A stretch of DNA of 64,000 nt from Halococcus salsus. Its GTDB lineage: Archaea; Halobacteriota; Halobacteria; Halobacteriales; Halococcaceae. The stretch covers positions 1 through 64,000 of the forward strand of contig NZ_JAAAJC010000004.1 in assembly GCF_009900715.1 (NCBI RefSeq), in the 5' to 3' direction. The position numbers and the translations under genes are program-made. The notes under the pieces were generated by a model. That model saw only the letters and a program-made list of their open reading frames with translations. It ran no database searches and was not told the origin of the DNA. How positions within the stretch are numbered: position 1 is the first letter of the stretch; each line of letters begins with the position of its first letter. Shown in pieces: positions 52,937-61,296 of the stretch.

Positions 52937-53587
52937 TCACTCCTCGTCGCGGCTCACTCGGATGACCTGCATCAGCGATTCGACCGGGACGCCTTCGAGC
53001 TCCTCGACGCCGCTCTTGTCGACGAGCACACCACAGCCGACCGGCGTGCCGCCCTCCTCGGTGATGGCGTCGATGGTCTCGGTCATCGTCGTCCCGCTGG
53101 TGATGGTGTCGTCGATGACGTAACACTCCCGGCCCCGGATCTCGGCGAAGTTCCGCGAGAAGTTCCCGCTGAGGTCCTCGATGTCGCCCTCCTCCCACTG
53201 GTGCTTTCGGGGCGCGTAGGTCGCGAGGTCGGCCCCGAGTTCGAGCGCCACGGTGGTCGCGAGCGGCGTGCCGGCCTTCTCGATCCCGACCACGAGGTCG
53301 ATCTCGCTGTCGTCGTGGCCGCCGAGGAGGTCCGCCATCGCGTGCCCCACGTCCGAGAGTCGGGTGCTGTCCCGCCCGAGCGCGCTCCAGTCGATGTGGA
53401 TGTCCGAGAGCGGGCCGGCCGGCTCCGCGCTCTCGGTGGTCGTGGGCTGGGTGCTCCCGCCGCCACGTTCGACCAGCCAACTCGCGGTCTCACGCGAGAC
53501 GTTGAGCTCGTCGGCGATTTCGCCGTTCGAGAGCCCCTGACCAGCAAGCTCGTTCGCGCTCTCGATGAGGTCGTCGACGTTTTTCAT
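52937..53587 (-). CDS. gfcR: GfcR-type transcriptional regulator with PRTase domain
   Basis: The 216-residue protein joins an N-terminal helix-turn-helix (residues 5-42, NELAGQGLSNGEIADELNVS, RETASWLVERG) to an orotate-phosphoribosyltransferase-like domain (ECYVIDDTITSGTTMTETID is the PRPP loop). This is the architecture of GfcR, the glucose/fructose catabolism activator of Haloferax volcanii, once annotated as a PyrE-like enzyme. ATG 53587 lies about 27 bases after a TATA-like box, so it is leaderless. Its place beside kdgK and a fructokinase-like gene supports the assignment. Confidence 0.92.
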   Translation of the reverse strand: MKNVDDLIESANELAGQGLSNGEIADELNVSRETASWLVERGGGSTQPTTTESAEPAGPLSDIHIDWSALGRDSTRLSDVGHAMADLLGGHDDSEIDLVVGIEKAGTPLATTVALELGADLATYAPRKHQWEEGDIEDLSGNFSRNFAEIRGRECYVIDDTITSGTTMTETIDAITEEGGTPVGCGVLVDKSGVEELEGVPVESLMQVIRVSRDEE

Positions 53588-53608
53588 GCGGGAGGGTTGG
53601 CCCGGGCT

Positions 53609-53620
53609 GTAATAGGTGTG
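53609..53620 (-). promoter_or_regulatory. gfcR promoter
   Basis: The coding-strand sequence cacacctattac spans 53609-53620, with the TATA centre about 27 bases before ATG 53587, the expected spacing for a leaderless haloarchaeal transcript. Confidence 0.5.
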
Positions 53621-53677
53621 TTGTCCCACTTTTTTCCGACTCGGGTGCGCTTGCTTCGCTCGCGCACCACTCGTCGC

Positions 53678-53695
53678 AAAAACCTGGACTAAAAA
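53678..53695 (-). terminator. T-run terminator after the DMT transporter
   Basis: Read on the coding strand, two T5 runs (53691-53695 and 53678-53682) occur 36-53 bases beyond the stop at 53731. T-runs of this kind commonly end archaeal transcripts, and they separate this gene from gfcR. Confidence 0.45.
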
Positions 53696-53730
53696 CTGCC
53701 GCTCACTCGCTCCGCTCGTTCGCGGTACAA

Positions 53731-54756
53731 TCACTTACCAGCTACCGCAACCGCTTCGCACAGCACCGCCCCGCGACAGCCACGAGCCTCCCCAACCGAT
53801 TCGCTCTGCTCGCGGTGCTCGCGTCGCTCATCCCTCGCACGTCCTGGCCCTCCGGGCCATTCCTCGCGCGCCACGACGGTTATCCCGGCCAGGATCACCA
53901 CGCCCCCGACCACGGTGGCGGCGGTCGGGACCTCGCCGAGCAACACGAGCGCGAGCAGTGCGCTCCCCACGGGTTCGCCGAGCAGCGAGGCGCTGACGAC
54001 ACTGGATTCGAGGTGACCGAGCGCCCAGTTGAGGACCGTGTGCCCGAAGACGCCGGGGCCGACGGCCATCCCGAGGAAGAGCAGCCACTCGCGCGGCGGG
54101 TAGTTCGTCAGGGCTGCGCCGTCGGCGAGGACGAGCGCGAGGAGCACGATGGTACAGGCCGAGTAGACCACGACGACGTAGGGGATCAGCGCGATCCGCT
54201 GGCGGAGCACCCGCCCCACGAGGACGTAGCCCGCCGAGAAGGCCGCGCCGGCCACCGCGAGCGCGTCACCGAGAAGCGGGGCGCTCCCTGCGACCACACC
54301 CCCCGACGCGTCGCCGACCGAGAGCACCACGATGCCGGCGAGCGCGAGGAGCATCCCCATGACGGTACGCCGGGTGACGAACTCGTCGAGGAACACCGCC
54401 GCGCCGGCCGCGACGAAGAGCACCTGACACTGGACGATCGTCACCGAGGCGGCGACGCTCGTGAGTTCGAGGCTCGCGAACCACGACGCGAAGTGGAGGG
54501 CGAGCGCGACGCCGCCAGCCCCCGCGGCCAGCCAGTCCCGACGGGTGAGTCGGGCGAAGGCGTCGCGGTGGCGGACGAGGGCGAACGGCAGGAGGAGGAG
54601 GGTCGTGAAGAGCACCCGGTAGAACGCCTTCACGAGGCTCGGCGCGGCGCTGTACCGAACCAGGATCGCGCTGGTGCTCACCGCGACCACGGCGACCCCG
54701 AGCGCGACGAACGGCAACGTCCCGCGCTCGATACCGACGACCGAACGGGTACTCAC
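53731..54756 (-). CDS. EamA/DMT-superfamily transporter
   Basis: The 341-residue carrier has ten hydrophobic helices arranged as two EamA repeats (residues ~13-140 and ~160-305), with LVKAFYRVLFTTLLLLPFAL in the first and VVSASLLGEPVGSALLALVL in the second. The last ~35 residues (RRDERREHREQ-type, ending EAVAVAGK) are not conserved in such transporters and are encoded by DNA with the short GAGCGA-type repeats found 3' of it. Substrate unknown; metabolites or drugs are possible. Confidence 0.83.
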   Translation of the reverse strand: MSTRSVVGIERGTLPFVALGVAVVAVSTSAILVRYSAAPSLVKAFYRVLFTTLLLLPFALVRHRDAFARLTRRDWLAAGAGGVALALHFASWFASLELTSVAASVTIVQCQVLFVAAGAAVFLDEFVTRRTVMGMLLALAGIVVLSVGDASGGVVAGSAPLLGDALAVAGAAFSAGYVLVGRVLRQRIALIPYVVVVYSACTIVLLALVLADGAALTNYPPREWLLFLGMAVGPGVFGHTVLNWALGHLESSVVSASLLGEPVGSALLALVLLGEVPTAATVVGGVVILAGITVVAREEWPGGPGRARDERREHREQSESVGEARGCRGAVLCEAVAVAGK

Positions 54757-54853
54757 ACGCGACCCGACGACGAGTGCGTGTTTACGGGTTGTGTTTCCCG
54801 GTTATTCGGCGTCACCGGACGTGCGACGCACGTCCGGTTGGCACGAAACTCGA

Positions 54854-55417
54854 TTACTCGGCGTCGTCGGGCACGTCGAAGTCGTGGAAGTGCTCGCCCT
54901 TCTCCTTCGTGAGGATGTTGAGCGCCGCCGCGGCACCGTCGCCGGCGGCGATGACCGCCTGCCACTCCTCGGCGCGGACCATCGCGCCCGTCGCGTAGGC
55001 GTCCTCGACACTCGTCTCGGTCGTCACGTCGATGTCGACCACGTCCTCGTCGGTGAACGCACAGCCCAACTCCTCGGCGAGGTCGCGCTTCGCGCCCGTC
55101 GCGAGGATCACGTAGCTCGCCTCGTACTCCTCGTCCGCGGTCGAGACGGTGAAGCCGTCGCCGTCTGCTTCGACATCCGTGACCTCGGTGCCCTGGTGGC
55201 GCTCGACACCGAACTCGTCGACCTGGGCGCGCGAGTCCTCCATGAACGCGGAGCCGTCCTCGCTCTCGATCCCGAGGTAGTTGAACAGGTGCGCCTTGTG
55301 CATCCACGTCTGGTCGGTGTCGAACAGCTGGGTCTCCAGCCCGTTCTTCGCGGTGAACAGCGCCGCGCTGAGTCCGGCCGGGCCACCACCGATGATCGCG
55401 ACATCACTGTCCGTCAT
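54854..55417 (-). CDS. Short FAD-dependent oxidoreductase (thioredoxin reductase-like)
   Basis: The 187-residue protein starts with an FAD-binding Rossmann motif (VAIIGGGPAGLSAALFTAKN) and ends with an ATGA-MVRAEEWQAVIAAGDGAAAA second FAD-contact region. It lacks the NADPH domain and the redox CxxC of thioredoxin reductase, which is about 310 residues. Its own domain resembles the FAD part alone. It may need a separate reductant or partner; haloarchaea often carry such short forms. ATG 55417 is preferred, since the upstream 73 residues are not part of the fold. Confidence 0.8.
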   Translation of the reverse strand: MTDSDVAIIGGGPAGLSAALFTAKNGLETQLFDTDQTWMHKAHLFNYLGIESEDGSAFMEDSRAQVDEFGVERHQGTEVTDVEADGDGFTVSTADEEYEASYVILATGAKRDLAEELGCAFTDEDVVDIDVTTETSVEDAYATGAMVRAEEWQAVIAAGDGAAAALNILTKEKGEHFHDFDVPDDAE

Positions 55418-55556
55418 ACCGTCGGCCGTACGACCGCCGGTCGGATAAATCGTGTGCGACGACCACTGGCCGCACGGTGGTGGTGTGGTTGGCTCAGCAT
55501 TGTTCCGCCCTTCACCGAGTCGTCGGTCTTTTCGTGGTGCTCGTCGACCTCGAACC

Positions 55557-56060
55557 ATGTCCGTCGCCGCCGAGACCAGACGCGCCGTCCACGAACAGCC
55601 GTTCGTCCACGAGGCGCTCCGGGCCGGGGTCATCAACTACACCGCCGCCGCCCGGTTCCTCGACGTCGGGGAGCCCGAACCCGTCGCGGCCGCGCTCCGG
55701 CGCTACGCCGAGGCCCTCCCCGACCCCGAGACCGCCTCCCGCGAGGCGCGGGTCACGATGCGAAGCGGGATCGGCCCCGCGGCCAATGCCGATCCGGAGG
55801 AAGCCGTGCTCGCGGTCGGCGACACCGCGTTCGCGGACGGGGGGTCACTCACGGGCGTGCTCGCCACGGGCGCGGTCGACCCCGCCGCGCTCGGACACGT
55901 CCTCTCGCGGTTCGCCGTCGAGGATATCGAGCCCGAGGCCGCCGGTGTCGCCGGTGACGCGCTCGTCGTCGTCGTGGGACGACGCGACGCGCCCGACGCC
56001 GTGCGTGTCGTCGAGGACGCGCTGTCGGCGGTCCCGGTTACGGGGACTCCGACGGATTGA
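55557..56060 (+). CDS. Conserved hypothetical protein upstream of cysS
   Basis: A 167-residue protein with an N-terminal helical region (residues 5-65, including FVHEALRAGVINYTAAARFL) and a C-terminal alpha/beta part (DALVVVVGRRDAPDAVRVVE) like a small regulatory domain of ACT type. No catalytic motif is seen. It starts at ATG 55557 and ends 24 bases before cysS on the same strand, which suggests they share a transcript. Confidence 0.7.
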   Translation: MSVAAETRRAVHEQPFVHEALRAGVINYTAAARFLDVGEPEPVAAALRRYAEALPDPETASREARVTMRSGIGPAANADPEEAVLAVGDTAFADGGSLTGVLATGAVDPAALGHVLSRFAVEDIEPEAAGVAGDALVVVVGRRDAPDAVRVVEDALSAVPVTGTPTD

Positions 56061-56084
56061 AACGCTCGAACGCGTAGGAACCCC

Positions 56085-57593
56085 ATGACGCTGCGCGTCG
56101 AGAACACGCTGACCGGCGAGCGCGAGCCGTTCGAGCCACGCGACCCCGACTCCGTTCTCCTCTACTACTGTGGGCTCACGGTCTCGGACCGCGCTCACCT
56201 CGGCCACGCGCGCACCTGGACTCACGTCGACGTGATGCACCGCTGGCTCGAATTCCTCGGCTACGACGTCCGCCACGTCGAGAACTTCACTGACGTCAAC
56301 GAGAAGATCGTCGCCCGCATCGGTGAAGACGACCTCGGCGACTCGGAGCACGCGGTCGCGGACGGCTTCATCCAACGAACCCTCGACGACATGCGCGCAC
56401 TGGGGCTCAAACGCGCCGAGGTCTATCCACGGGTCTCGGAACACGTCCCCGAGATAATCGACCTCGTCGAGACGCTGATCGAGAAGGGCTACGCCTACGA
56501 GTCGAATGGATCTGTCTATTTCGACGTCACGACCTTCGAGGACTACGGGAAACTCTCGAACCAGCGCCTCGACGACATCGAAGCCCAGGGCGAGGCCGAC
56601 GAACGTTCGGAGAAGCGCCACGCCGCCGACTTCGCGCTCTGGAAGGCCGACGGGGTCTCGCCGAACGCGCTCGCCGACCACCGCTCCGAGGACCGTCCGG
56701 TCGGGGACCACCCGCCGAACGGCGAGATCTGGGACTCGCCGTGGGGCGAGGGCCGGCCGGGCTGGCACATCGAGTGCTCGGCGATGAGCATGACCCACCT
56801 CGACGACACTATCGACATCCACGTCGGCGGTCGGGACCTGGTCTTCCCCCACCACGAGAACGAGATCGCCCAGAGCGAGGCCGCAACAGGGGAGGAGTTC
56901 GCCCGCTACTGGCTCCACGCCGACCTCTTCTCGATGGACGAGGAGAAGATGAGCACCAGCCTCGGGAATTTCATTACTGTTGAGGACGCGCTCGCCGAAT
57001 ACGGCCGCAACGCGGTCCGCACGTTCCTCCTCTCGGGGAGCTACAACACCACCCAGACCTACAGCGAGGCTGCCATCGAGGAGGCCGTCGAGCGTGCGGC
57101 GCGCCTCGAACGCACCCACGAGCGCGCCGAGACGGTGCTCGACGGTTCGCACACGTCCTCGAAGTCACCCGACAGCGTGCTTCGGGAGTCGACGAACGAC
57201 ACGCGCGAGGCGTTCGAAGCCGCGATGAACGACGACTTCAACACCCGGGGCGCGCTCGCCTCGTTGCTCGAACTCTCGACGGTCGTCAACCGCCACCTCG
57301 ACGACCGCGGGGCCGCCGGCGAAGCCTACGACTACCAAGGGCTCCTGGCGGCGGTCGAGACGGTCGAGGAGCTCGGCGGCGGGGTGCTCGGGCTGAGCTT
57401 CGGCGAGACGGCGGACGGCGACGTCAGCCTCGCCGACGAACTCGTCGAGCTCGTGCTCGAGACCCGCGAGGCCGAACGCGCCGCCGGCAACTACGACCGC
57501 GCCGACGACCTCAGAAACGAACTCGAAGCCCTCGGCGTCGAGATCGAGGACACCGACGACGGCCCCACCTTCTCGGTCGAGACGACGGAGTAG
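56085..57593 (+). CDS. cysS: Cysteinyl-tRNA synthetase
   Basis: A 502-residue class I aminoacyl-tRNA synthetase. It has the zinc-site Cys in LLYYCGLTVSDRAHLGHART, which contains the HIGH-type HLGH, further zinc ligands in GWHIECSAMS and FPHHENEIAQSE, and the KMSTSLGNF loop. The C-terminal anticodon-binding region is near normal length (DALIRE-like helices to residue 500). It attaches Cys to tRNA-Cys using ATP. Present in many haloarchaea as the main route to Cys-tRNA. Confidence 0.96.
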   Translation: MTLRVENTLTGEREPFEPRDPDSVLLYYCGLTVSDRAHLGHARTWTHVDVMHRWLEFLGYDVRHVENFTDVNEKIVARIGEDDLGDSEHAVADGFIQRTLDDMRALGLKRAEVYPRVSEHVPEIIDLVETLIEKGYAYESNGSVYFDVTTFEDYGKLSNQRLDDIEAQGEADERSEKRHAADFALWKADGVSPNALADHRSEDRPVGDHPPNGEIWDSPWGEGRPGWHIECSAMSMTHLDDTIDIHVGGRDLVFPHHENEIAQSEAATGEEFARYWLHADLFSMDEEKMSTSLGNFITVEDALAEYGRNAVRTFLLSGSYNTTQTYSEAAIEEAVERAARLERTHERAETVLDGSHTSSKSPDSVLRESTNDTREAFEAAMNDDFNTRGALASLLELSTVVNRHLDDRGAAGEAYDYQGLLAAVETVEELGGGVLGLSFGETADGDVSLADELVELVLETREAERAAGNYDRADDLRNELEALGVEIEDTDDGPTFSVETTE

Positions 57594-57632
57594 GAACGAA
57601 AAACACACCGCGACGACCGCTCTATTGAACGT

Positions 57633-58040
57633 ATGAAGTCCGGCGAGCACTTCCTGATATCGATCCCCGTGGTCGGCGTCGTCCTCACGAAACTCCGCGA
57701 GCACTACTCGTCGCGTCAACTGGGACTGCTCGCGGTCTACGGCGTCGGGCTCGGCGTGCTGATCGACCTCGACCACTTCGTGCTCGCGCGGCTCCGCGTG
57801 GGCGACTGGCGACACACCGTGGACGTCCTCCGCAACCCGACACGTGTGTTCACCGACCAGGAGAACCTCTTCGAGGGGACGGGTGGGATGGCGAGCCTCC
57901 GAATCCTGAGCCACGTCGTGATCGGCGGCGCGCTGACCTGGCTCTGGGCACGGATCAGCCGGCCGGTCGCGCTGTTGACCGGGGCCGTGCTCTACGTCCA
58001 CGTTCTCGCCGACCTCCTGCGCGACAACGACGTCGTCTGA
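57633..58040 (+). CDS. Small membrane protein with DxDH motif
   Basis: A 135-residue protein with three or four hydrophobic segments and a GVLIDLDHFVLARLR motif near residue 45, resembling the D-DH metal-binding motif of the YdjM/DUF457 family of membrane-bound putative metal-dependent hydrolases, plus His in RILSHVVIGG and LYVHVLADLLRD. The role is unknown. It follows cysS by 39 bases. Confidence 0.65.
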   Translation: MKSGEHFLISIPVVGVVLTKLREHYSSRQLGLLAVYGVGLGVLIDLDHFVLARLRVGDWRHTVDVLRNPTRVFTDQENLFEGTGGMASLRILSHVVIGGALTWLWARISRPVALLTGAVLYVHVLADLLRDNDVV

Positions 58041-58088
58041 GGCAACCCTCCCGAACGTATATGATGGTTCGTGGTGTAGGAAGCGGGG

Positions 58089-58286
58089 ATGGCATCGAAC
58101 GACGAGAGCGACGACCGGCAGCTCGCGGAGGACCGCCAACCCCGAACGGTGCTGTGCCAGCGTTGTAGCGAGGAGTTCGACTGGCACGAGGACGTCTGTC
58201 CGGCCTGCGGCTGGGAGAAGGACGAGTGGGTCGAGAGCGGTCGGTACGGCCTCGGCGGGTCCTACGGGATCGAAGGCTCCGGCTAG
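58089..58286 (+). CDS. Small zinc-ribbon protein
   Basis: The 65-residue protein has two Cys pairs (LCQRCSEEFDW and VCPACGWEKDEW) that should form one zinc ribbon, flanked by acidic and Gly-rich ends. Function unknown. Its 3' end overlaps the convergent DUF59-family gene by four bases. Confidence 0.75.
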   Translation: MASNDESDDRQLAEDRQPRTVLCQRCSEEFDWHEDVCPACGWEKDEWVESGRYGLGGSYGIEGSG

Positions 58287-59032
58287 TCGCGCTTCAGTTT
58301 TCGCGCCCGGTCGAGCCCCTCGCAGATGGTTCCCTGTCCGGAGATGGTCGCGCCCGTCAGCCGTGCCCGGCGCTGTTCGTGGGCGAGGTCGTCGGCCGCG
58401 ATCGGGTCCGCCTCGACGGTGGCGAAGAGCCGGTCGGTGGGTTCCCGGACCAGCCCGGTCTCGGCTGCCTTTTCGAGGTGGTCGGCGAGCGGGTCGGCCG
58501 GGACGCACACGGCGAAGGCGTCGTCGGCGAGGTAGACCAGCGCCTCGTCCGTTTCGTCCTCGAAGTCGACGTCCGCGCGGGTGAGGGCGACGACCTGGTC
58601 GGCGTCGAGCCCCGCATCGAGCAGCGCGTCGACGGCACGGTACTGGCGGCTCACGCGCGCCTTCTCCGCGAGGGTTCGACGGACCGCCTCGATGTCGTCC
58701 TCGGCGTCCTCGAAGACCGTCTCGAAGGCGAGGCGTTCGTTGACGCCACGGTTGATCTCCGTCGCGTGCATGTGGTCGTCGAGGGTGATCGTCGCGGTCG
58801 TCACGGTCGGAAGGGCTTCGAGCTCGTCGCGCGCGCCGGTCGCCATCATCCACGCGAACGCCGGCGAGCACCACGCCGTCGGCAACACGAGCGTTACCAG
58901 TACCTCCGACCCGTCGATCGTGAGGTCGTGGACGTACTCGAGGTCGACGATCGACTCGTCGAGCTCGGGGTCGTCGACCGCCGCGAGCCGCGCGCGGACG
59001 TCGTCGGCCGTCGGCTGGGCAGTGGCGGCCAT
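58283..59032 (-). CDS. DUF59 (MIP18)-family Fe-S/metal-assembly protein, monooxygenase-accessory type
   Basis: The 249-residue protein has a DUF59 domain at residues ~8-100 (DPELDESIVDLEYVHDL, LVTLVLPTAWCSPAFAWMMA, with a conserved Cys) and a ~150-residue C-terminal part absent from SufT-like proteins. The AWCSPAFAWMMA/GARDELEAL pattern resembles the DUF59 protein located beside an amidohydrolase in bacterial propane-monooxygenase clusters; I know this from the family, not a search. Its start overlaps the amidohydrolase stop by one base, so the two form an operon. Confidence 0.78.
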   Translation of the reverse strand: MAATAQPTADDVRARLAAVDDPELDESIVDLEYVHDLTIDGSEVLVTLVLPTAWCSPAFAWMMATGARDELEALPTVTTATITLDDHMHATEINRGVNERLAFETVFEDAEDDIEAVRRTLAEKARVSRQYRAVDALLDAGLDADQVVALTRADVDFEDETDEALVYLADDAFAVCVPADPLADHLEKAAETGLVREPTDRLFATVEADPIAADDLAHEQRRARLTGATISGQGTICEGLDRARKLKRD

Positions 59033-60084
59033 CAGTCTGCGGTGGCACCCCCGTACTGGTCCCCGAGGTCGAACTCGGCGCTGATGGCGTCGTCGGCCAG
59101 TTTTTTCTTCTGCTCCTCGATGTCGATATCGTAGAGCTCGGCGGCGTTCTCACCCATCACCTTCTGCTTGGTTTCGAGGTCGAACTCGAGGCCGTACTCG
59201 TCGCGCTGGTCCTCGGTGAGTTCGGCCTCCATCACGGCCTCGACCACCCACTCCGGTTCCCAGAGCGCGTAGTCGCTGCCGAAGAGGAGGTTGTCCTCGC
59301 CGACCCAGTAGAGGAGTTCGCCCATGATCTCGCCGAACTTCCGTGGTCGGGCCAGCGCCATCGGCGCGACCACTGCGAGGCCGCCGTAGACGTTGGTCTC
59401 CTGGGTGGCGATGTGGGCGAAGTCGTCGAACCGGGGGAAGCCGACGTGCTCGACGATGAAGTTGAGCTCGGGGAACGAGGTCGCGGCGTCGTCGACGTCC
59501 CGCACGTCGAAGGCGTCGCGGTTGAGCGGGCGGATCGTCGGCCCCTTGTGAGCGTGGATGTTCGTGATGCCGAGCTCGGCACACTTTTCGAGGTACTCGA
59601 AGGAGTCCTCCGAGTCGAGCCGCCAGCCCTTCGAGTCACCCCGCCACTCGGCGGTGTAGAGCTTGACCCCCGTGATGTCGTGTTCGTCCTTTTGTCGTTC
59701 GAGTTCTTCGAGCCCCGCCTCCCCTTCACGCGGGTCGAACCGGCCGTTGAGCACGAACCGACCCTCGTACGTCTCGGCGAGCCCCGCGTTGTCCTCGATG
59801 GTGTTGAACCCGTTCTCGTAGAACTCGCCGAGGTAGGTCGGTTGGAAGACCGCCATGTCGTCGTGGCCGTCCCGAAAGAGGTCCTCGACCATCCGTTCGG
59901 CGCTGTACTTCCGGTACTCGTCGATGCTCCACTGGCGCTCCGCCGGTGTGAACGCGGTGTGGTAGTCGTGGAAGCACTGGATGAACTGTTCGCCGCCCTC
60001 GTGGATGATGTTCTCCGTGCTCGCGTCCCAGTGGTGGACGTGGGCGTCGATGACGAAGACATCCGCTCCCTCGTGCCGGTACAT
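59032..60084 (-). CDS. Amidohydrolase-family (PF04909-type) protein, monooxygenase-accessory type
   Basis: A 350-residue TIM-barrel protein. The N-terminal VIDAHVHHWDAS gives the metal-binding His-x-His, followed by KLYTAEWRGDSKGWRLDSED, NIHAHKGPTIRPLNRDAFDV, EHVGFPRFDDF and LFGSDYALWEPEW (catalytic Asp). The stretch from KLYTAEWRGDSKGW through FDVRDVDDAA is very like the amidohydrolase encoded next to soluble di-iron monooxygenases (propane/mimABCD-type) in actinobacteria, as remembered from that family. There the protein helps produce an active hydroxylase. No monooxygenase gene is present in this window. ATG 60084; divergent from the ADH. Confidence 0.85.
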   Translation of the reverse strand: MYRHEGADVFVIDAHVHHWDASTENIIHEGGEQFIQCFHDYHTAFTPAERQWSIDEYRKYSAERMVEDLFRDGHDDMAVFQPTYLGEFYENGFNTIEDNAGLAETYEGRFVLNGRFDPREGEAGLEELERQKDEHDITGVKLYTAEWRGDSKGWRLDSEDSFEYLEKCAELGITNIHAHKGPTIRPLNRDAFDVRDVDDAATSFPELNFIVEHVGFPRFDDFAHIATQETNVYGGLAVVAPMALARPRKFGEIMGELLYWVGEDNLLFGSDYALWEPEWVVEAVMEAELTEDQRDEYGLEFDLETKQKVMGENAAELYDIDIEEQKKKLADDAISAEFDLGDQYGGATAD

Positions 60085-60140
60085 TGCACATCATCGATAG
60101 TGTTTGACAATCATACGTCTTTTGGCCCCGGAAAGCGGCT

Positions 60141-60158
60141 GTACCCCGATTTCGGTAC
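60141..60158. promoter_or_regulatory. Palindromic site between amidohydrolase and ADH genes
   Basis: GTACC and GGTAC form an inverted repeat (60141-60145 and 60154-60158) in the 115-base divergent gap. The ADH-side A/T box (acactttt, 60161-60168) is just downstream of it, about 35 bases before ATG 60200. The palindrome could bind a dimeric regulator of both transcripts. Confidence 0.35.
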
Positions 60159-60199
60159 GAACACTTTTGACCGTGACAGTCCTACCGCGGTGTGGTCAC

Positions 60200-61240
60200 A
60201 TGCAAGCAGCCAGACTCCACGAGTACACCGAGGAGATGGAGGACGCGCTCTCGATCGACGAGGTCGACGAACCGCAGGCCGAGGCCCCCGACGGCGTGGT
60301 CGTCGAGGTCGAGGGCGCGGGATGGTGCCAGACCGACAACCACGTGATCGAGGGCCAGTGGGCCGAGTACATGCCCCAGGACCTCCCGATGACCCTCGGC
60401 CACGAGAACGCCGGCCGGGTCGTCGAGGTCGGCGACGACGTCACGATGGTCGAGGAAGGCGACCCGGTGATCTGTCACACCGTGATGACCTGTGGGACGT
60501 GTCGCCCCTGCCGGCTCGGCGACGACATGCACTGTGAGGACCTCGCGTTCCCCGGCCTCTCGACGGACGGCGGCTTCGCCGACTACCTCCGGACGAACGA
60601 GCGGGCGGTGATCCCGCTCCCCGACGGCGTGAGCACCGTCGACATTGCACCCCACGCCGACGCGGGTATCACGGCCTACCACGCGGTCAAGCGCGCCTCG
60701 CGCGAACTCAACCCCGGCGACCACGCCGTCGTGATCGGGATCGGCGGGCTCGGCCACATCGGGCTCCAGTGTCTCGACGCGATGAGCCCCGTCACCATCA
60801 CCGCGGTCGACATGAAGGACGAGGCGCTCTCGATGGCCGACGACCTCGGCGCACACCACACGATCGACCCGGGGAACGAGGACGTCGCGAGCGAGATCGA
60901 GGCGATCACCGACGGCGTGGGCGCACGCTCGGTGCTCGACTTCGTCGGGGCGGACGAGACCACGGCACTGGCTCCCGAGATCGTCGCCGCCGGCGGCGCA
61001 CACACCGTCATCGGCTACGGTGGCCACGTCCACCAACCCTCCCAGGCGCTGGTCAACGGCGACTTCAGCTATCGGGGGAGCCTCGTCGGCAACTACACCG
61101 AACTCCAGGAACTCGTCGCGCTGGTCGAGCGCGGCGACGTCGACCTCCGGACCACGCGCTACGGGCTCGACGAGATCAACGACGTCGCGGCGAAGCTCGA
61201 ACACGGCGAGATCGAGGGACGGGCGGTCATCACGCCGTAA
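60200..61240 (+). CDS. Zinc-dependent alcohol dehydrogenase
   Basis: The 346-residue enzyme is a true zinc medium-chain dehydrogenase: catalytic ligands Cys43 (GWCQTDNHVI) and His68 (LGHENAG), structural-zinc Cys98, 101, 104 and 112 (CGTCRPCRLGDDMHC), and the NAD site VIGIGGLGHIGLQC. It would oxidise a small alcohol such as 2-propanol or another secondary alcohol with NAD. Its position opposite the amidohydrolase/DUF59 pair matches the order of bacterial propane-oxidation loci, where an ADH oxidises 2-propanol. Confidence 0.9.
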   Translation: MQAARLHEYTEEMEDALSIDEVDEPQAEAPDGVVVEVEGAGWCQTDNHVIEGQWAEYMPQDLPMTLGHENAGRVVEVGDDVTMVEEGDPVICHTVMTCGTCRPCRLGDDMHCEDLAFPGLSTDGGFADYLRTNERAVIPLPDGVSTVDIAPHADAGITAYHAVKRASRELNPGDHAVVIGIGGLGHIGLQCLDAMSPVTITAVDMKDEALSMADDLGAHHTIDPGNEDVASEIEAITDGVGARSVLDFVGADETTALAPEIVAAGGAHTVIGYGGHVHQPSQALVNGDFSYRGSLVGNYTELQELVALVERGDVDLRTTRYGLDEINDVAAKLEHGEIEGRAVITP

Positions 61241-61296
61241 CCGGTCGAGGTTCGGGAGACGAAGCCACTAAATCGCCGTCGCCCGTAGGACGGGGT

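Noticed and set aside
52937-53587. Orotate phosphoribosyltransferase (pyrE)
   Set aside because: It has a PRPP loop but also an N-terminal helix-turn-helix and sits with sugar kinases, matching GfcR rather than a pyrimidine enzyme.
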